This document shows positions 50,004 through 59,439 of a stretch of 64,000 bases of DNA, one piece after another. The notes below the pieces were generated by a model. The model was not told where the DNA came from. It saw only the letters and a program-made list of their open reading frames with translations, and did no database searches. Each line of letters begins with the position of its first letter. The first letter of the stretch is position 1. A program made the translations under genes and the position numbers. Location: the NCBI GenBank assembly GCA_902765005.1, contig CACWYB010000003.1:310001-374000 (forward strand). The letters are read 5' to 3'. Source of the stretch: an uncultured Eubacteriales bacterium (lineage in GTDB: Bacteria; Bacillota; Clostridia; Christensenellales; CAG-138).

Positions 50004-51635
50004 TCAGTCGTTCCAGGGACGCCTGGCCCAAACGAAGTTTCGCTTCCAGTAGGCAGAAAGGGCCCGCTTGACCACCTTGCCGTTGCCGGAGGAGGCGTCG
50101 ATCATGTTGCCCCCGCCCACGTAGATGCCCGTGTGGTTCACGGACTTGTTGGTGTCGGAGCGGAAGAAGAGGATGTCCCCCTTCTTCAGGCTGCCGATGC
50201 TGGTGATCTTGGTCCAGGAGCCCTTCTGGGAGTAGCCCGCGGCGTTGAGCCGGGTGCCGCCGACCCCCGCCTGCTTCAAGCACCAGTAGATGAAGCCGGA
50301 GCAGTCGAACTTGTCCGGCCCCTTGGCCCCCAGCACGTACTCGCAGCCCAGCTTGCTGTTGGCCGCGGCGATGAACTTCTCGAGCCGGGTGTCCTTCTTG
50401 GGGGTGGGGGTGGGCTTCGGAGTGGGCTTGGGCGTGGCGGTCTTCTTGGTGGTGGGCTTGGCGGTGGCCTTCTTCTTCTTGGCCGCCTCCTCCGCCGCCT
50501 TCTTCTTGGCCGCTTCCTCCGCCGCCTTCTTCTTGGCGGCCTCCTCCTCGGCTTTCTTCTTGGCCGCTTCCTCCGCCGCCTTCTTCTTGGCGGCCTCGGC
50601 CTCGGCCTTAGCCTCCGCCTCCTGCTGCTTCTGCAGCTCCCGGGAGATCTTGGCGTTGTCGGAATAGAGGAGCTCCAAGGTCTTCTCTCCGGCCAGGCCG
50701 TCCACATGGAGGTTGTTCCGCTTTTGGAAGGCCTCCACCGCGGCCACGGTCACCGGACCGTAGATCCGATCCACGTCCTTGCTGGAAAGGTACCCCAGGT
50801 CCACCAGCTGCTCCTGGAGGGCCTTCACGTCCTGGCCCTCGGCGCCTTCCTTCAGACAATAGTGCTCCGCGTTCTCCCCGAAGAGGATGGCCTGGGTCTC
50901 GCTCCCGGCCACCCCGTCCTGCTTCAGGTTGTGCTGGCGCTGGAAGAGGATCAGGGCGGACTCCGTGCTGGAGCCGAAATAGTTGGTGGGCTCGTCGATG
51001 TCCAGATACCCCAGCTCCATGAGCCGGTACTGGAGGGTGGTGACGGCCTCGCTCTTGTCGTGCTTTTTCAGGGTCTCAAACTGGGCGCCGGCCTCCGCCT
51101 GGGTTTCCGGGTCCTCCGGGGCCGGGGTCTCCACCGGCTCGCTGGTAGGCTCCGTCCCGCTCTCCGGGTCCTCCGGTTCCTCGCCGCTTTCCGGCTCATC
51201 AGAGGGCGACTCCTCCGGGTTCTCGGCGGGCTCCTCCCCCGGCTCTTCCTCCGGGTCATAGACGGGCTCATCCTCCGGGGCCCAAACTTCCTCCGGGTCG
51301 ATCTGCTCCGGGTCGGAGGCCTCGTTCACCGGCAGCACGCCGCTGGACACGGTGAGCCCGGCCTCCACCGCCTGCTGGGCGGACGCTTCCGACACGATGC
51401 CCCGGGTCCTGGTCCGGCCGGCTTCGGCCGCCTGGGCCGCGGGCCGGCGGCAGCTGGAGATCACCAGGGCCGTGAACAGGACCACCAGCAGCAAAAAGAT
51501 GGCCGCCAGCGTCAGCACCCGCCGCCGCCCCTTGGGGGACAGGCGCCGGCCCTGGGCGCCCAGGCGCTTGCCCTTGGCCGCCAGGTCGTCGAAGAATAGG
51601 AGTATTTGGTTGAGAATGGCTTTTACCGTTTCCAT
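50004..51635 (-). CDS. NlpC/P60 peptidoglycan hydrolase with two PG-binding domains
   Basis: A 543-residue membrane-anchored hydrolase. A basic cytoplasmic N-terminus leads to one helix (about 41-60, VLTLAAIFLLLVVLFTALVI), a Glu/Pro/Asp-rich extracellular linker (about 100-180), two PG_binding_1 domains (SEAVTTLQYRLMELGYL; GQDVKALQEQLVDLGYL), a Lys/Ala/Glu repeat stalk (units of AAKKKAAEE, about 335-400), a Thr/Pro/Lys stretch, and the NlpC/P60 domain with catalytic Cys in FDCSGFIYWC and His in VNHTGIYVG. It should cut stem-peptide bonds. Downstream of PBP2 and MreCD, so it likely serves elongation. Confidence 0.9.
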   Translation of the reverse strand: METVKAILNQILLFFDDLAAKGKRLGAQGRRLSPKGRRRVLTLAAIFLLLVVLFTALVISSCRRPAAQAAEAGRTRTRGIVSEASAQQAVEAGLTVSSGVLPVNEASDPEQIDPEEVWAPEDEPVYDPEEEPGEEPAENPEESPSDEPESGEEPEDPESGTEPTSEPVETPAPEDPETQAEAGAQFETLKKHDKSEAVTTLQYRLMELGYLDIDEPTNYFGSSTESALILFQRQHNLKQDGVAGSETQAILFGENAEHYCLKEGAEGQDVKALQEQLVDLGYLSSKDVDRIYGPVTVAAVEAFQKRNNLHVDGLAGEKTLELLYSDNAKISRELQKQQEAEAKAEAEAAKKKAAEEAAKKKAEEEAAKKKAAEEAAKKKAAEEAAKKKKATAKPTTKKTATPKPTPKPTPTPKKDTRLEKFIAAANSKLGCEYVLGAKGPDKFDCSGFIYWCLKQAGVGGTRLNAAGYSQKGSWTKITSIGSLKKGDILFFRSDTNKSVNHTGIYVGGGNMIDASSGNGKVVKRALSAYWKRNFVWARRPWND

Positions 51636-51706
51636 ATGCTTTACTTTACCTGTTCCCGCCCGCTTTCGCAAGGCGGGGAGGCAAAATGTCATATATTGTT
51701 TCTTTT

Positions 51707-54370
51707 TTAGTCCAGGGGCGCCAATGTCCCGGGGCCCTGGATGGCGGGGGTCTCCTCCTCCAAAGGCTCCTCCTGCGGCGTCTCGGCGTCGGGCTGCAAC
51801 AGGGCCTCCAGCTCCGGGTCCATGACCGCCTGGCCGGTTTGGCTGGCCTGATATGCGCTGGCCCGGTTCTCATACCACCAGGTGACGATGTCCTCCACCG
51901 CCACATGGCTGGCGCTGCCGGACAGGCCGTTGGGGATCAGGACCACGATGACGATCTCCGGGTCCTCCCGGGGGGTCACCGCCACGAACCAGCTGGTGTC
52001 CTCGATGTCCACGTTGTTGGAGGCTGAGGTTTGGGCCGTGCCGGTCTTGCCGATGATCCGGCCCAGGTAGGTCTTGCTGAAGTCCTTGGAGAACACGCTG
52101 GACGCCGTGCCCCCGTCCTCCGGGGACACCACGCCGGCCATGCCCGTGAGCAGGGCGTCCCAGTAGGTGTCCGGGGCGTTGATGTGGTTCAGGATGGTGG
52201 GCTCCACCTGCTCGTACAGGCGTCCGTCCGGGTAGTAGATGGCGTCCAGGAGGGTGGCCTTGTGCACGTCCCCCTTCGTGACCACGGTGGACACGTACCG
52301 GGCCACGGACACCGGCGTCAGCAGGGACACGCCCTGGCCGATGCCGCTCTGGATGGTGTAGGTGGGCTTCCAGCGCAGCTCCTCCAGCCAGGTGGAGATG
52401 CTCACGACCCAGTCTGTGTGCAGCAGGCTTATGCCCATGGGGATGTTCAGCTCCTCGTAGAGGATGCGGCGGATGTCGTCGCCCCGCTCCCGCTGCTCCC
52501 CGTCCTGCAGCTGCAAAAGCCGCATAGCGCAGGTTTGCAGGGTCTCGTCGCTAACGGGGCGGCCCACCTCCTTCACCACCCGCTTCAATAAAGCGTAGAT
52601 CTGGTTGTAGATGAGCCGGGGGATGGACGAAGACTGCTGGGAGAGGGTCTTGGTGTTGTCGTAGCGGGCGGCCTGGCCCCCCACCTGCACGGCCAGCTCC
52701 CCGGGGAGTTCCACCCCCGTGGTGCCCTCCAGGCCCAGCTGGCCCGCCCAGTAGGCAAGCTTGCGGATGCCCACCCGGTCCGCCACGGTGAAGAAGAAGT
52801 AGTTGCAGCTCACAGCCAGGGCCCGGCTCAGCGTAAGATTGGCGTGCTTGGCCGGGGTGGTGGTCCAGCAGGAGGGGGCGTTGGCCGTGACCTTGGTGGT
52901 GGGGTCGTCCACGAAGTAGTAGTAGGGGGAATGGTCGGAGATGGTGCTGGTGGTGGTGATGGCGCCCTCCATGAGCCCGGCAAAGCCCGTGGCCATCTTG
53001 AAGACGGAGCCGGGGGCCGTGCGGATGGCGATGGCCCGGTTCAAGGTGGGCTGGTTGGAGGTCTCCCCAAAGAGGATCTCCAGCTCCCGGCTGTCCACCC
53101 CGTCGGTGAACCAGTTGGGGTCGTAGGTGGGATAGGAGGCCATGGCCAGGATCTCCCCGGTCTTGGCGCCCATGACCACGATGGCCCCGGTCTCGGCGGT
53201 GGCGATGTCCTCCAGGTCGTCCCGGAGCTTGAGATACTTCCTGCGGTCCTTGCGCATCCGCTCCGCCTGCTCGGCCTTGGTGGTCTCGATGTTGTGGATA
53301 AGGGCCTGCTCCACCACCTGCTGCAGCTCGATGTCCAATGAGGTCTGCACGGTCAGGCCCCCCTGGGGCACGGTCTTGCCCAGTACGTCCACGATGGAGC
53401 CGGTCTTGGTCTTCTCGATGGTGGTGGTCCCCTGCCGGGAGATGAGGTGGCTGGTCAGGTACGCTTCGCAGCTCTTTTCCAGGCCCGCCACGCCGATGAG
53501 GTCCGTGTAGGCGTAGCCCAGCTTCAGAAGGTTGTTGGTCTCCTCCCCCTCCACAAAGGGGGCGAAGCTCTCGAAGCTCATGCCCAGGTTGGTCATGTCC
53601 GTGGTCACCTGCTTGCTCATATAGCCGATCAGGTGGCAGGCGGTCTCCCCGTAGGGGTAGATCCGGCGGCCGGACATCTCCGTCTGCACGCCGATGAGCT
53701 CGCTTTGGAGCATGTCCAGCTCCGTCACCACGGACAAACTCACGTCGTAGGCCATGACCACGCCCTCGTAGGCATGCCAGGAGTTGAGCACCGCGTCCTG
53801 GCGGATGGACATGATCTTCCGCGCCTCGTCGTAGGGCATGTCGTCCGGGATCTGCCAGCTCTCCCGGAGGATGAGGTAGGCCCGCTCCGCGGAGATATCC
53901 GGGTCGGAGAAGCGGCAGGCGTCCACGAAGTTCTTCTTCCGGGAGGCGATGGCGGCCTCGCTGGTCACGCCGAAGTCGTAGCGGTAGGTGCCGTCGTTGT
54001 TCAGGCGGATATAGAAATGCTCCTCGATGGTGCCGCCGCCGGCTTCGATGATGCGGATGGCCTCCATGAGGGAGTGGGTGTAGCGGGCGGACTCCACCGG
54101 GCTGGTCTTGTCCGGGTCCCGGTAGAATTTCACGTTGTAGGTGGTCTCGTCGTAGGCCAGGACCGTGCCGTACCGGTCCGTGATCATGCCCCGGGTGCCC
54201 GACTGGTAGGTGGTGACCACGCTGGTGGCCCGGACCGCCGCCTGGTAGCTCTCCGTTTCCTCCACGGACAGCTTCCTCAAGCCCCAGCACAGGTACCCGC
54301 CCATGCACAAAAGAACAAGGGCCATGACCAGGAGCCTGAGATTCAGTTTCCAAACGGGCTGCCGGGTCAT
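51707..54370 (-). CDS. mrdA: Penicillin-binding protein 2 (transpeptidase, elongasome)
   Basis: A class B PBP of 887 residues. One N-terminal helix (about 9-29), a PBP dimerisation domain with RGMITDRYGTVLA, and the transpeptidase domain with SxxK in APGSVFKMA (about 454), SxN in AVSCNYFF (about 521) and KTG in IGKTGTAQT (about 775). It is longer than usual because of inserts in the N-terminal domain and between the SxN and KTG motifs, and it has an acidic Pro-rich tail. ATG 54370 overlaps the mreD stop as ATGA; the frame is open 20 codons further up. Cross-links side-wall peptidoglycan with RodA and MreBCD. Confidence 0.93.
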   Translation of the reverse strand: MTRQPVWKLNLRLLVMALVLLCMGGYLCWGLRKLSVEETESYQAAVRATSVVTTYQSGTRGMITDRYGTVLAYDETTYNVKFYRDPDKTSPVESARYTHSLMEAIRIIEAGGGTIEEHFYIRLNNDGTYRYDFGVTSEAAIASRKKNFVDACRFSDPDISAERAYLILRESWQIPDDMPYDEARKIMSIRQDAVLNSWHAYEGVVMAYDVSLSVVTELDMLQSELIGVQTEMSGRRIYPYGETACHLIGYMSKQVTTDMTNLGMSFESFAPFVEGEETNNLLKLGYAYTDLIGVAGLEKSCEAYLTSHLISRQGTTTIEKTKTGSIVDVLGKTVPQGGLTVQTSLDIELQQVVEQALIHNIETTKAEQAERMRKDRRKYLKLRDDLEDIATAETGAIVVMGAKTGEILAMASYPTYDPNWFTDGVDSRELEILFGETSNQPTLNRAIAIRTAPGSVFKMATGFAGLMEGAITTTSTISDHSPYYYFVDDPTTKVTANAPSCWTTTPAKHANLTLSRALAVSCNYFFFTVADRVGIRKLAYWAGQLGLEGTTGVELPGELAVQVGGQAARYDNTKTLSQQSSSIPRLIYNQIYALLKRVVKEVGRPVSDETLQTCAMRLLQLQDGEQRERGDDIRRILYEELNIPMGISLLHTDWVVSISTWLEELRWKPTYTIQSGIGQGVSLLTPVSVARYVSTVVTKGDVHKATLLDAIYYPDGRLYEQVEPTILNHINAPDTYWDALLTGMAGVVSPEDGGTASSVFSKDFSKTYLGRIIGKTGTAQTSASNNVDIEDTSWFVAVTPREDPEIVIVVLIPNGLSGSASHVAVEDIVTWWYENRASAYQASQTGQAVMDPELEALLQPDAETPQEEPLEEETPAIQGPGTLAPLD

Positions 54371-54864
54371 TGGCTGTCCACCTGTCCTTTCAGAAGGGGC
54401 CGGAACAGGGCCAGGAACAGCAGCCCCCACAGGCCCGTGAGGATGGCGCGGGGGAAGGCGCCGTAGACAAGGGCGCCGAAGACGCTAAAGCGCATCCCGA
54501 TCACGTAGGCCGCCAGGGCCCGGGCCGCCTCCAGGAGGAAGGCGAGGGCCGCGAACAGAAGCCCTGCGATGGCGGGCTTTAGCTCGTTCTTTTGGGTGAT
54601 CTGGTGGAAGGCCACCGCCGCAAGCAGGCACAGGGCCGAGGTGAGGCCGATCATGTTCTCGCAGAGGATATCCTCCAACAGGCCCCCGAAAGCGCCGATG
54701 AGGATGGCGTCCTGGAGGGAGAAAAGGCGCTCCGCCGCCAGCATGAGGGCGAGCATAACGAAGGGGACCAGGTGGAACAGGTTCCATTTGGGGAGCACCG
54801 CCGTGTCAAGGAACAGGGCGGCTATGAAGGCCAGGGCCAATGTGAAGTATTTCTTCAGTGCCAT
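54367..54864 (-). CDS. mreD: Rod shape-determining protein MreD
   Basis: A 165-residue integral membrane protein with about five helices. DTAVLPKWNLFHLVPFVMLALMLA and GAFGGLLEDILCENMIGLTSA are family-typical. Works with MreC to link the cytoskeleton to wall synthases. Placed directly between mreC (one base gap) and mrdA. mreB is not in the window. Confidence 0.92.
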   Translation of the reverse strand: MALKKYFTLALAFIAALFLDTAVLPKWNLFHLVPFVMLALMLAAERLFSLQDAILIGAFGGLLEDILCENMIGLTSALCLLAAVAFHQITQKNELKPAIAGLLFAALAFLLEAARALAAYVIGMRFSVFGALVYGAFPRAILTGLWGLLFLALFRPLLKGQVDSQ

Positions 54865-54865
54865 G

Positions 54866-55696
54866 TCAGTTGTCTTTGCTCAGGATCACCAGCACCTCCT
54901 CCAGGTGCTCGAAATCCACGTCGCTCATGACGCAGGCGTCGTATTCGCCGTTGTCCTCGTCGGCCAGGAAGATGACCTTGCCCACGTACAGGCCCTTGGG
55001 GAAGATGCCGCCCAGGCCCGAGGTCACGATGGTGTCGCCCACCTGGATGTCCGCGTCCTTGGGCAGGTAGTAGAGCTTCAGGCCCACCATCTGCCCGTTC
55101 TCCATGACCAGGCCGCCCAGCATGCCCTCGTCGCGGGTGCGCTCCACCATGACCGAGATGCGCATGTCCTCGTTCTCCATGGTGCGGATCTTGGCGTAGG
55201 TGGCGCCCACCTCGATGATCCGGCCCACGATGCCCTGGGCGGTGACGGCGGCCATCTGCTCGGTGATGCCGTTGCGGGAGCCGGCCCGGATGGTGATGGT
55301 GTCCACGTAGGGGTTCAGGTTCCGGGCGGTGACCGGGGCGGTGAGGAAATAGAAGTCGCCGCTGGCGGAGGCGTAGTCGAGGAGCTCCGTGAGCCGGGCG
55401 TTCTCCTGCTCCATGGCCTCGTAGAGGATGAGGCGGCGCTCATAGGCCGAAACCAGGCGCGTAAGGCGCTCGTTCTCCTCCTGGATGGCGCTGGGGTAGA
55501 AGACCCGGGTGAAGAAGTCGGTGACCGCGTCGGTCATCTGGCTGACGGCTTCCTGCACGGGAAGCACGGCGGTGGAGAACATGTCCTCCGCCCGGGAGGC
55601 GGTCCGCCGGCCCACCGTCAGGGCGGCCAGCGCCAAAAACAGCGCCGCGGCCAGCAGGGCGATGAGCACCGGACGGTTTCTCCAAAGCTTCCTCAT
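54866..55696 (-). CDS. mreC: Rod shape-determining protein MreC
   Basis: A 276-residue protein with one N-terminal helix (about 10-28), a coiled coil (about 68-110, EENERLTRLVSAYERRL) and the beta-rich MreC domain (ARNLNPYVDTITIRAGSRNGI, TSGLGGIFPKGLYVGKV). ATG 55696 follows GGGAG; the frame is open 20 codons up. First gene of mreC-mreD-mrdA. Confidence 0.94.
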   Translation of the reverse strand: MRKLWRNRPVLIALLAAALFLALAALTVGRRTASRAEDMFSTAVLPVQEAVSQMTDAVTDFFTRVFYPSAIQEENERLTRLVSAYERRLILYEAMEQENARLTELLDYASASGDFYFLTAPVTARNLNPYVDTITIRAGSRNGITEQMAAVTAQGIVGRIIEVGATYAKIRTMENEDMRISVMVERTRDEGMLGGLVMENGQMVGLKLYYLPKDADIQVGDTIVTSGLGGIFPKGLYVGKVIFLADEDNGEYDACVMSDVDFEHLEEVLVILSKDN

Positions 55697-55789
55697 GGAT
55701 ACACTCCCACAGATTAAAATTCTACAAATATAGTTTACAACCCCTAAAAAGGGCAATCAACCGTTCAGACGTGAACAAAGCGTTAATTT

Positions 55790-56058
55790 GAGATTTTGTT
55801 TTTCTTCTGCCGCTTTTTCTTTTCCGTGAAAGGGTGCGAAGCAGAGCGCTGCCTGTGGCAGATTCAGCGAGGCGCAGCACGGGCAAAGCAAGGAGAAGGC
55901 AAGCGGCAGCGCAGCTTCGACTATGCTTTGCACATGGGTAAAAGCGGCGCAAAAAGAAAAGCTCAGGAAGACTAATACAGTAGAATTCCTAAGCTTTTTA
56001 GTATTCCTAAAGTTCTTTTTGGTCCTTTTTCTTTCAAGAAAAAGGATCGAACTATACA
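55790..56058 (-). repeat. Composite 3' element, copy B, with hairpin insert
   Basis: Minus-strand order of blocks matches copy A at 6941-7096: ATAGTTC three bases after the mraY-like stop; CTTTTTCTTGAAAGAAAAAG hairpin; AAAAAGAACTT; terminator stem AAGCTTAGGAA/TTCCTGAGCTT then TTCTTTTTG; GCGCCGCTTTT (55940-55950). Then 108 nt absent from copy A (55832-55939), which themselves fold (GAAGC-CGCTGCC with GGCAGCG-GCTTC), then TTCACGG, AAAAGAAAAAGCGGC and AAAACAAAATC, as at the end of copy A. It fills the 362-bp gap between mreC and the mraY-like gene and supplies the terminator of the latter. Confidence 0.72.
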
Positions 56059-57015
56059 TCAGTTCCTTAATAATTCCATCACTAAGATACCGATCATGCA
56101 GCAAACTGCCTGCACGATCACGAAGCGGAACACGGTCTGTGTGTCGGACCAGTGCCGATTCTTGCGGGCCTCGTCGTGCAGCGGCGTGCGCAGCTTTGCC
56201 AAAAAGGTCTTGGACTTGAACGCGCGCATGACGGCCAGCTTCAGCAGCCCCAGCCCCCCGTCCAGCAGGATCACGACGGCAAAGGGCAGGCACAAAAGGA
56301 AGTTCCCCGTCTGCAGCACCAATATGCCCATGAACAGCCCGATGGCCCGGCTGCCGGCGTCCCCCATCATGATGAGGCTGGGCGACGCGTTAAAGAGCAG
56401 GTACGCCAGTATGCACCCGATGAGCACCAGCGCGCACAGGCCCCACTCTCCCCCGCCGCAATAGGCCCAGAGCGCGTACCCCAGCCCGCCCAGGGCGACC
56501 ACGGCCAGGCTCCCGAAGTGCCCGTCCACGCCGTCGGCGCAGTTGCAGCAGTTGATGAACGCCCAGAGCACGAACAGCGCGATCGGGGCGAACAGCCACC
56601 AGGGCAGCGCCAGCCGCCAGCCGAACAGGGAGAACCCGAACTCGCTGTGGGTGCCCATAAACGTCACCAGGGCCAGCACGCAGATCACAAGATCCAGCAG
56701 CCCCTTCTTCAGCTCCCCCCAGGGCAGCTCCGCCCGATCGTCCAGATACCCGGTGAGCATGGCCGCCAGGGTGAGGAACAGATAGGCGCACCGTTCCCAA
56801 GAGAACGGCGTCACCAGCAGCGTCACCGCGGCGAACACGGGGATGAACACCACCCCGCTGCCCCGGGCCTTTCCCTTGCTGACCTGGCCGTTCACCGCGA
56901 AGGCCCGGCCATGGTCCTGGGGGAGCTTGTCCCGCAGCCGCGCGATGAGCACCGCGCTCAGAATGAACCCCAGGACCAGCCCCAGCAGGGCCCCCAGGGG
57001 AGAAAGAGCAAGCAT
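56059..57015 (-). CDS. Divergent MraY-type phospho-MurNAc-pentapeptide transferase homologue
   Basis: A 318-residue membrane protein with about ten helices, of the PNPT superfamily. It keeps the Mg2+-binding GYLDDR (89-94), NCADGVDG (158-165; family NxxDGLDG) and MGDAGSRAIG (217 on; family MGDTGSLALG), but the family's PLHHHFE motif is PLHDEARKNRHWSD (278-291). It is outside any mur/dcw cluster, 15 bp after glycogen phosphorylase and upstream of mreC. It may be the cell's MraY, a second wall-polymer transferase, or a relative with another lipid-linked sugar. The start follows GGGAGG. Confidence 0.82.
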   Translation of the reverse strand: MLALSPLGALLGLVLGFILSAVLIARLRDKLPQDHGRAFAVNGQVSKGKARGSGVVFIPVFAAVTLLVTPFSWERCAYLFLTLAAMLTGYLDDRAELPWGELKKGLLDLVICVLALVTFMGTHSEFGFSLFGWRLALPWWLFAPIALFVLWAFINCCNCADGVDGHFGSLAVVALGGLGYALWAYCGGGEWGLCALVLIGCILAYLLFNASPSLIMMGDAGSRAIGLFMGILVLQTGNFLLCLPFAVVILLDGGLGLLKLAVMRAFKSKTFLAKLRTPLHDEARKNRHWSDTQTVFRFVIVQAVCCMIGILVMELLRN

Positions 57016-57030
57016 GCGCCGGCCTCCCGT

Positions 57031-59394
57031 TTAAAACAGCTTCAGGTTGTTCTGATGAGGGAAGGGTTTCAGGTCCCAGATGTCCTTGGCGTAGTCCAGC
57101 ACCGTCCGGTCCGAGGAGAAATACCCGGCGCTGGCGGTGTTCATCATGGCCTTGCGGCCGAAGGACAGGGGGTTCTGGGTGTCGTAGATGGCGTCCAGCT
57201 TCCGGTCGATGTAGGGCAAGAGCTCATAGAGCACGAAATAGTAATCCGGCTTCTGCCAGCTGTTGCCGCTGACCAGGGAGTTGTAGAGGTTCCGGAACAC
57301 GCCCGTGCCCCCGTCCTGGAAGGTGCCGTTCACCAGGGTGTCCACCACCCGCTTCACCCGAGGCTCATGCTCATAGATGGACCGGGGGTCGTAGTGGGGC
57401 CTGAGCTCGTTGAGGGCATCCACGCTGGCGCCGAAGAGGTAGTTGTTCTCCTCCCCCGCCGCGTCCAGGATCTCGATGTTGGCCCCGTCATAGGTGCACA
57501 GGCTCACCGCGCCGTTGAGCATAAGCTTCATGTTCCCGGTGCCGGAGGCCTCGGTGCCCGCCGGTGAGATCTGCTCGGAGATATCCGCCGCGGGGATGAT
57601 ATGCTCGGCGTAGGAGCAGTTGTAGTTCTGCACGAACACCACCCGCATCCGGTCGTTGACGGCGGGGTCGTTGTTGATCAGGTTCGCCATCTCGTTGATG
57701 AACTTGATCACGGTCTTGGCGATGATGTACCCCGGGGCGGCCTTGGCGCCGAAGAGGAAGGCCGTGGGCGGGAAGTCCTTGATACGGCCGTCCTTGATGC
57801 CATAGTAGATGTCCAAAATGGCGAAGGCGTTCATAAGCTGCCGCTTATACTCGTGCATGCGCTTGATCTGCACGTCGAACACGAAGGTCTCCGGCAGCCG
57901 CACCCCCTCCCGGGCGTAGACATAGTCGGATAGCAGCTTTTTATTCTGCCGCTTCACCTCCATGAACTCCCGGATATCCCGGCTGGTCATGTGCTCCTTG
58001 AGCTTTTCCAGCTGGGAGAGGTCCTTGAGCCAGCCGTCGCCGATGCGCTTGGTGATAAACGCGGCCAGCCCCGGGTTGCACAGGCCCAGCCACCGGCGCT
58101 GGGTGATGCCGTTGGTCTTGTTCTGGAACCGCTCGGGGTAGAGCTCGTACCAGTTTTTGAGCACGTCGTTCTTCAGGATCTCGGTGTGGATCTTGGCCAC
58201 GCCGTTCACCGCGTGGCTCACGTACACGGCCAAATTCGCCATGTGTATCCGGTTCCCCTGGATGATGGCGTAGGAGGCGCAGTCGATGCCCCGGCTCATG
58301 AGCTCCCCGCAGAGCTTGGCGTTGATGCGGTAGATGATGTCGAAGATCTCCGGCAGCAGCTCTCGGAACAGATCCGCGTCCCACTTTTCGAGAGCCTCCT
58401 GCATCACCGTGTGGTTGGTGTAGGCGAAGGTCTTCTGGGCGATGTCGAAGCTCTGCTCAAAGGAGATCCCCTCCGCCATGAGCAGCCGCATGAGCTCGGG
58501 GATGCTCACGGTGGGATGGGTGTCGTTGAGCTGGATGGCGTTGTTCTCGGCGAACCGCTCCACGGGCAGCCCCTCCCGCTTGAAGCGGAACATGAGGTCC
58601 TGCAAAGAGGCGGAGGAAAGGAAATACTGCTGCTTGAGCCGCAGCTTCTTCCCGGCCCGGGTGGTGTCGTTGGGGTAGAGCACCCGGGTGATGTCCTCCA
58701 CCGCGTTCTTCTCCTTCACGGCCTCGGCGTACTCCTGCTCGTTGAAGAGCTGGAAGTCGAAGTCCTCCACGGCCTCGCTCTGCCACAGGCGCAGCGTGCC
58801 GATGTTGTCGGTCTGATAGCCGATGATGGGCATGTCGTAGGGCACGGCGCGCACGGTCTGGTCCGCGAACTTCACCAGCACCTCATGGGTGGACCGGCGG
58901 CGGCTCCAGGGGTCCCCGAAGCGCTGCCAGTCGTCGGCGGCCTCATGCTGATAGCCGTCCCGCCAGCTCTGCTTAAAGAGGCCGTATTTATACCGGATGC
59001 CGTAGCCGTCCAGAGGCAGATCGTGGGTGGCGGCGGAATCCAGGAAGCAGGCGGCCAGCCGCCCCAGGCCTCCGTTGCCCAGGGCGCAGTCCTCGATCTC
59101 CTCAAACATATTGATGTCCAGGCCGTGGGCCTTGAAGGCCGCCTTGACCTGGTCCAGTATGCCTAAATTGTATAGGTTGTTATACACCATCCGCCCGGTG
59201 AGATATTCCGCGGAGAAATAGTAAGCGCCCCGGCTGCGCTCATGGCGGTGACGGCTCTCGTACCAGGTATCGGCGATCCCGTCCATAACCAGCTTGCTCA
59301 GGGCGTCATGAATCTGATAAACGGTCGCGTCCTGGGGAGCGACCTGATGATCCTGTTTCAGTCTCTGCTCGATCTTTTCAAAAATCTTATCCAT
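57031..59394 (-). CDS. glgP: Glycogen/starch phosphorylase
   Basis: Releases glucose-1-phosphate from alpha-glucans. The 787-residue protein has GNGGLGRLAACFLDS, NDTHPTVSIPELMR and the PLP-binding EASGTGNMKLMLNGA with its lysine, all in the normal order and length. No other glg genes are adjacent; an mraY homologue follows in the same transcript. Promoter with an overlapping palindrome upstream suggests repressor control. Confidence 0.95.
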   Translation of the reverse strand: MDKIFEKIEQRLKQDHQVAPQDATVYQIHDALSKLVMDGIADTWYESRHRHERSRGAYYFSAEYLTGRMVYNNLYNLGILDQVKAAFKAHGLDINMFEEIEDCALGNGGLGRLAACFLDSAATHDLPLDGYGIRYKYGLFKQSWRDGYQHEAADDWQRFGDPWSRRRSTHEVLVKFADQTVRAVPYDMPIIGYQTDNIGTLRLWQSEAVEDFDFQLFNEQEYAEAVKEKNAVEDITRVLYPNDTTRAGKKLRLKQQYFLSSASLQDLMFRFKREGLPVERFAENNAIQLNDTHPTVSIPELMRLLMAEGISFEQSFDIAQKTFAYTNHTVMQEALEKWDADLFRELLPEIFDIIYRINAKLCGELMSRGIDCASYAIIQGNRIHMANLAVYVSHAVNGVAKIHTEILKNDVLKNWYELYPERFQNKTNGITQRRWLGLCNPGLAAFITKRIGDGWLKDLSQLEKLKEHMTSRDIREFMEVKRQNKKLLSDYVYAREGVRLPETFVFDVQIKRMHEYKRQLMNAFAILDIYYGIKDGRIKDFPPTAFLFGAKAAPGYIIAKTVIKFINEMANLINNDPAVNDRMRVVFVQNYNCSYAEHIIPAADISEQISPAGTEASGTGNMKLMLNGAVSLCTYDGANIEILDAAGEENNYLFGASVDALNELRPHYDPRSIYEHEPRVKRVVDTLVNGTFQDGGTGVFRNLYNSLVSGNSWQKPDYYFVLYELLPYIDRKLDAIYDTQNPLSFGRKAMMNTASAGYFSSDRTVLDYAKDIWDLKPFPHQNNLKLF

Positions 59395-59420
59395 GCAAAA
59401 CCTTTCCTAACCTGGGCTTG

Positions 59421-59439
59421 TTTGCCCAATACGGGCAAA
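59421..59439. promoter_or_regulatory. Perfect palindrome over the glgP transcription start
   Basis: TTTGCCC-N5-GGGCAAA, directly downstream of the glgP -10. The position fits an operator for a repressor, or a 5' UTR hairpin. Confidence 0.55.
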
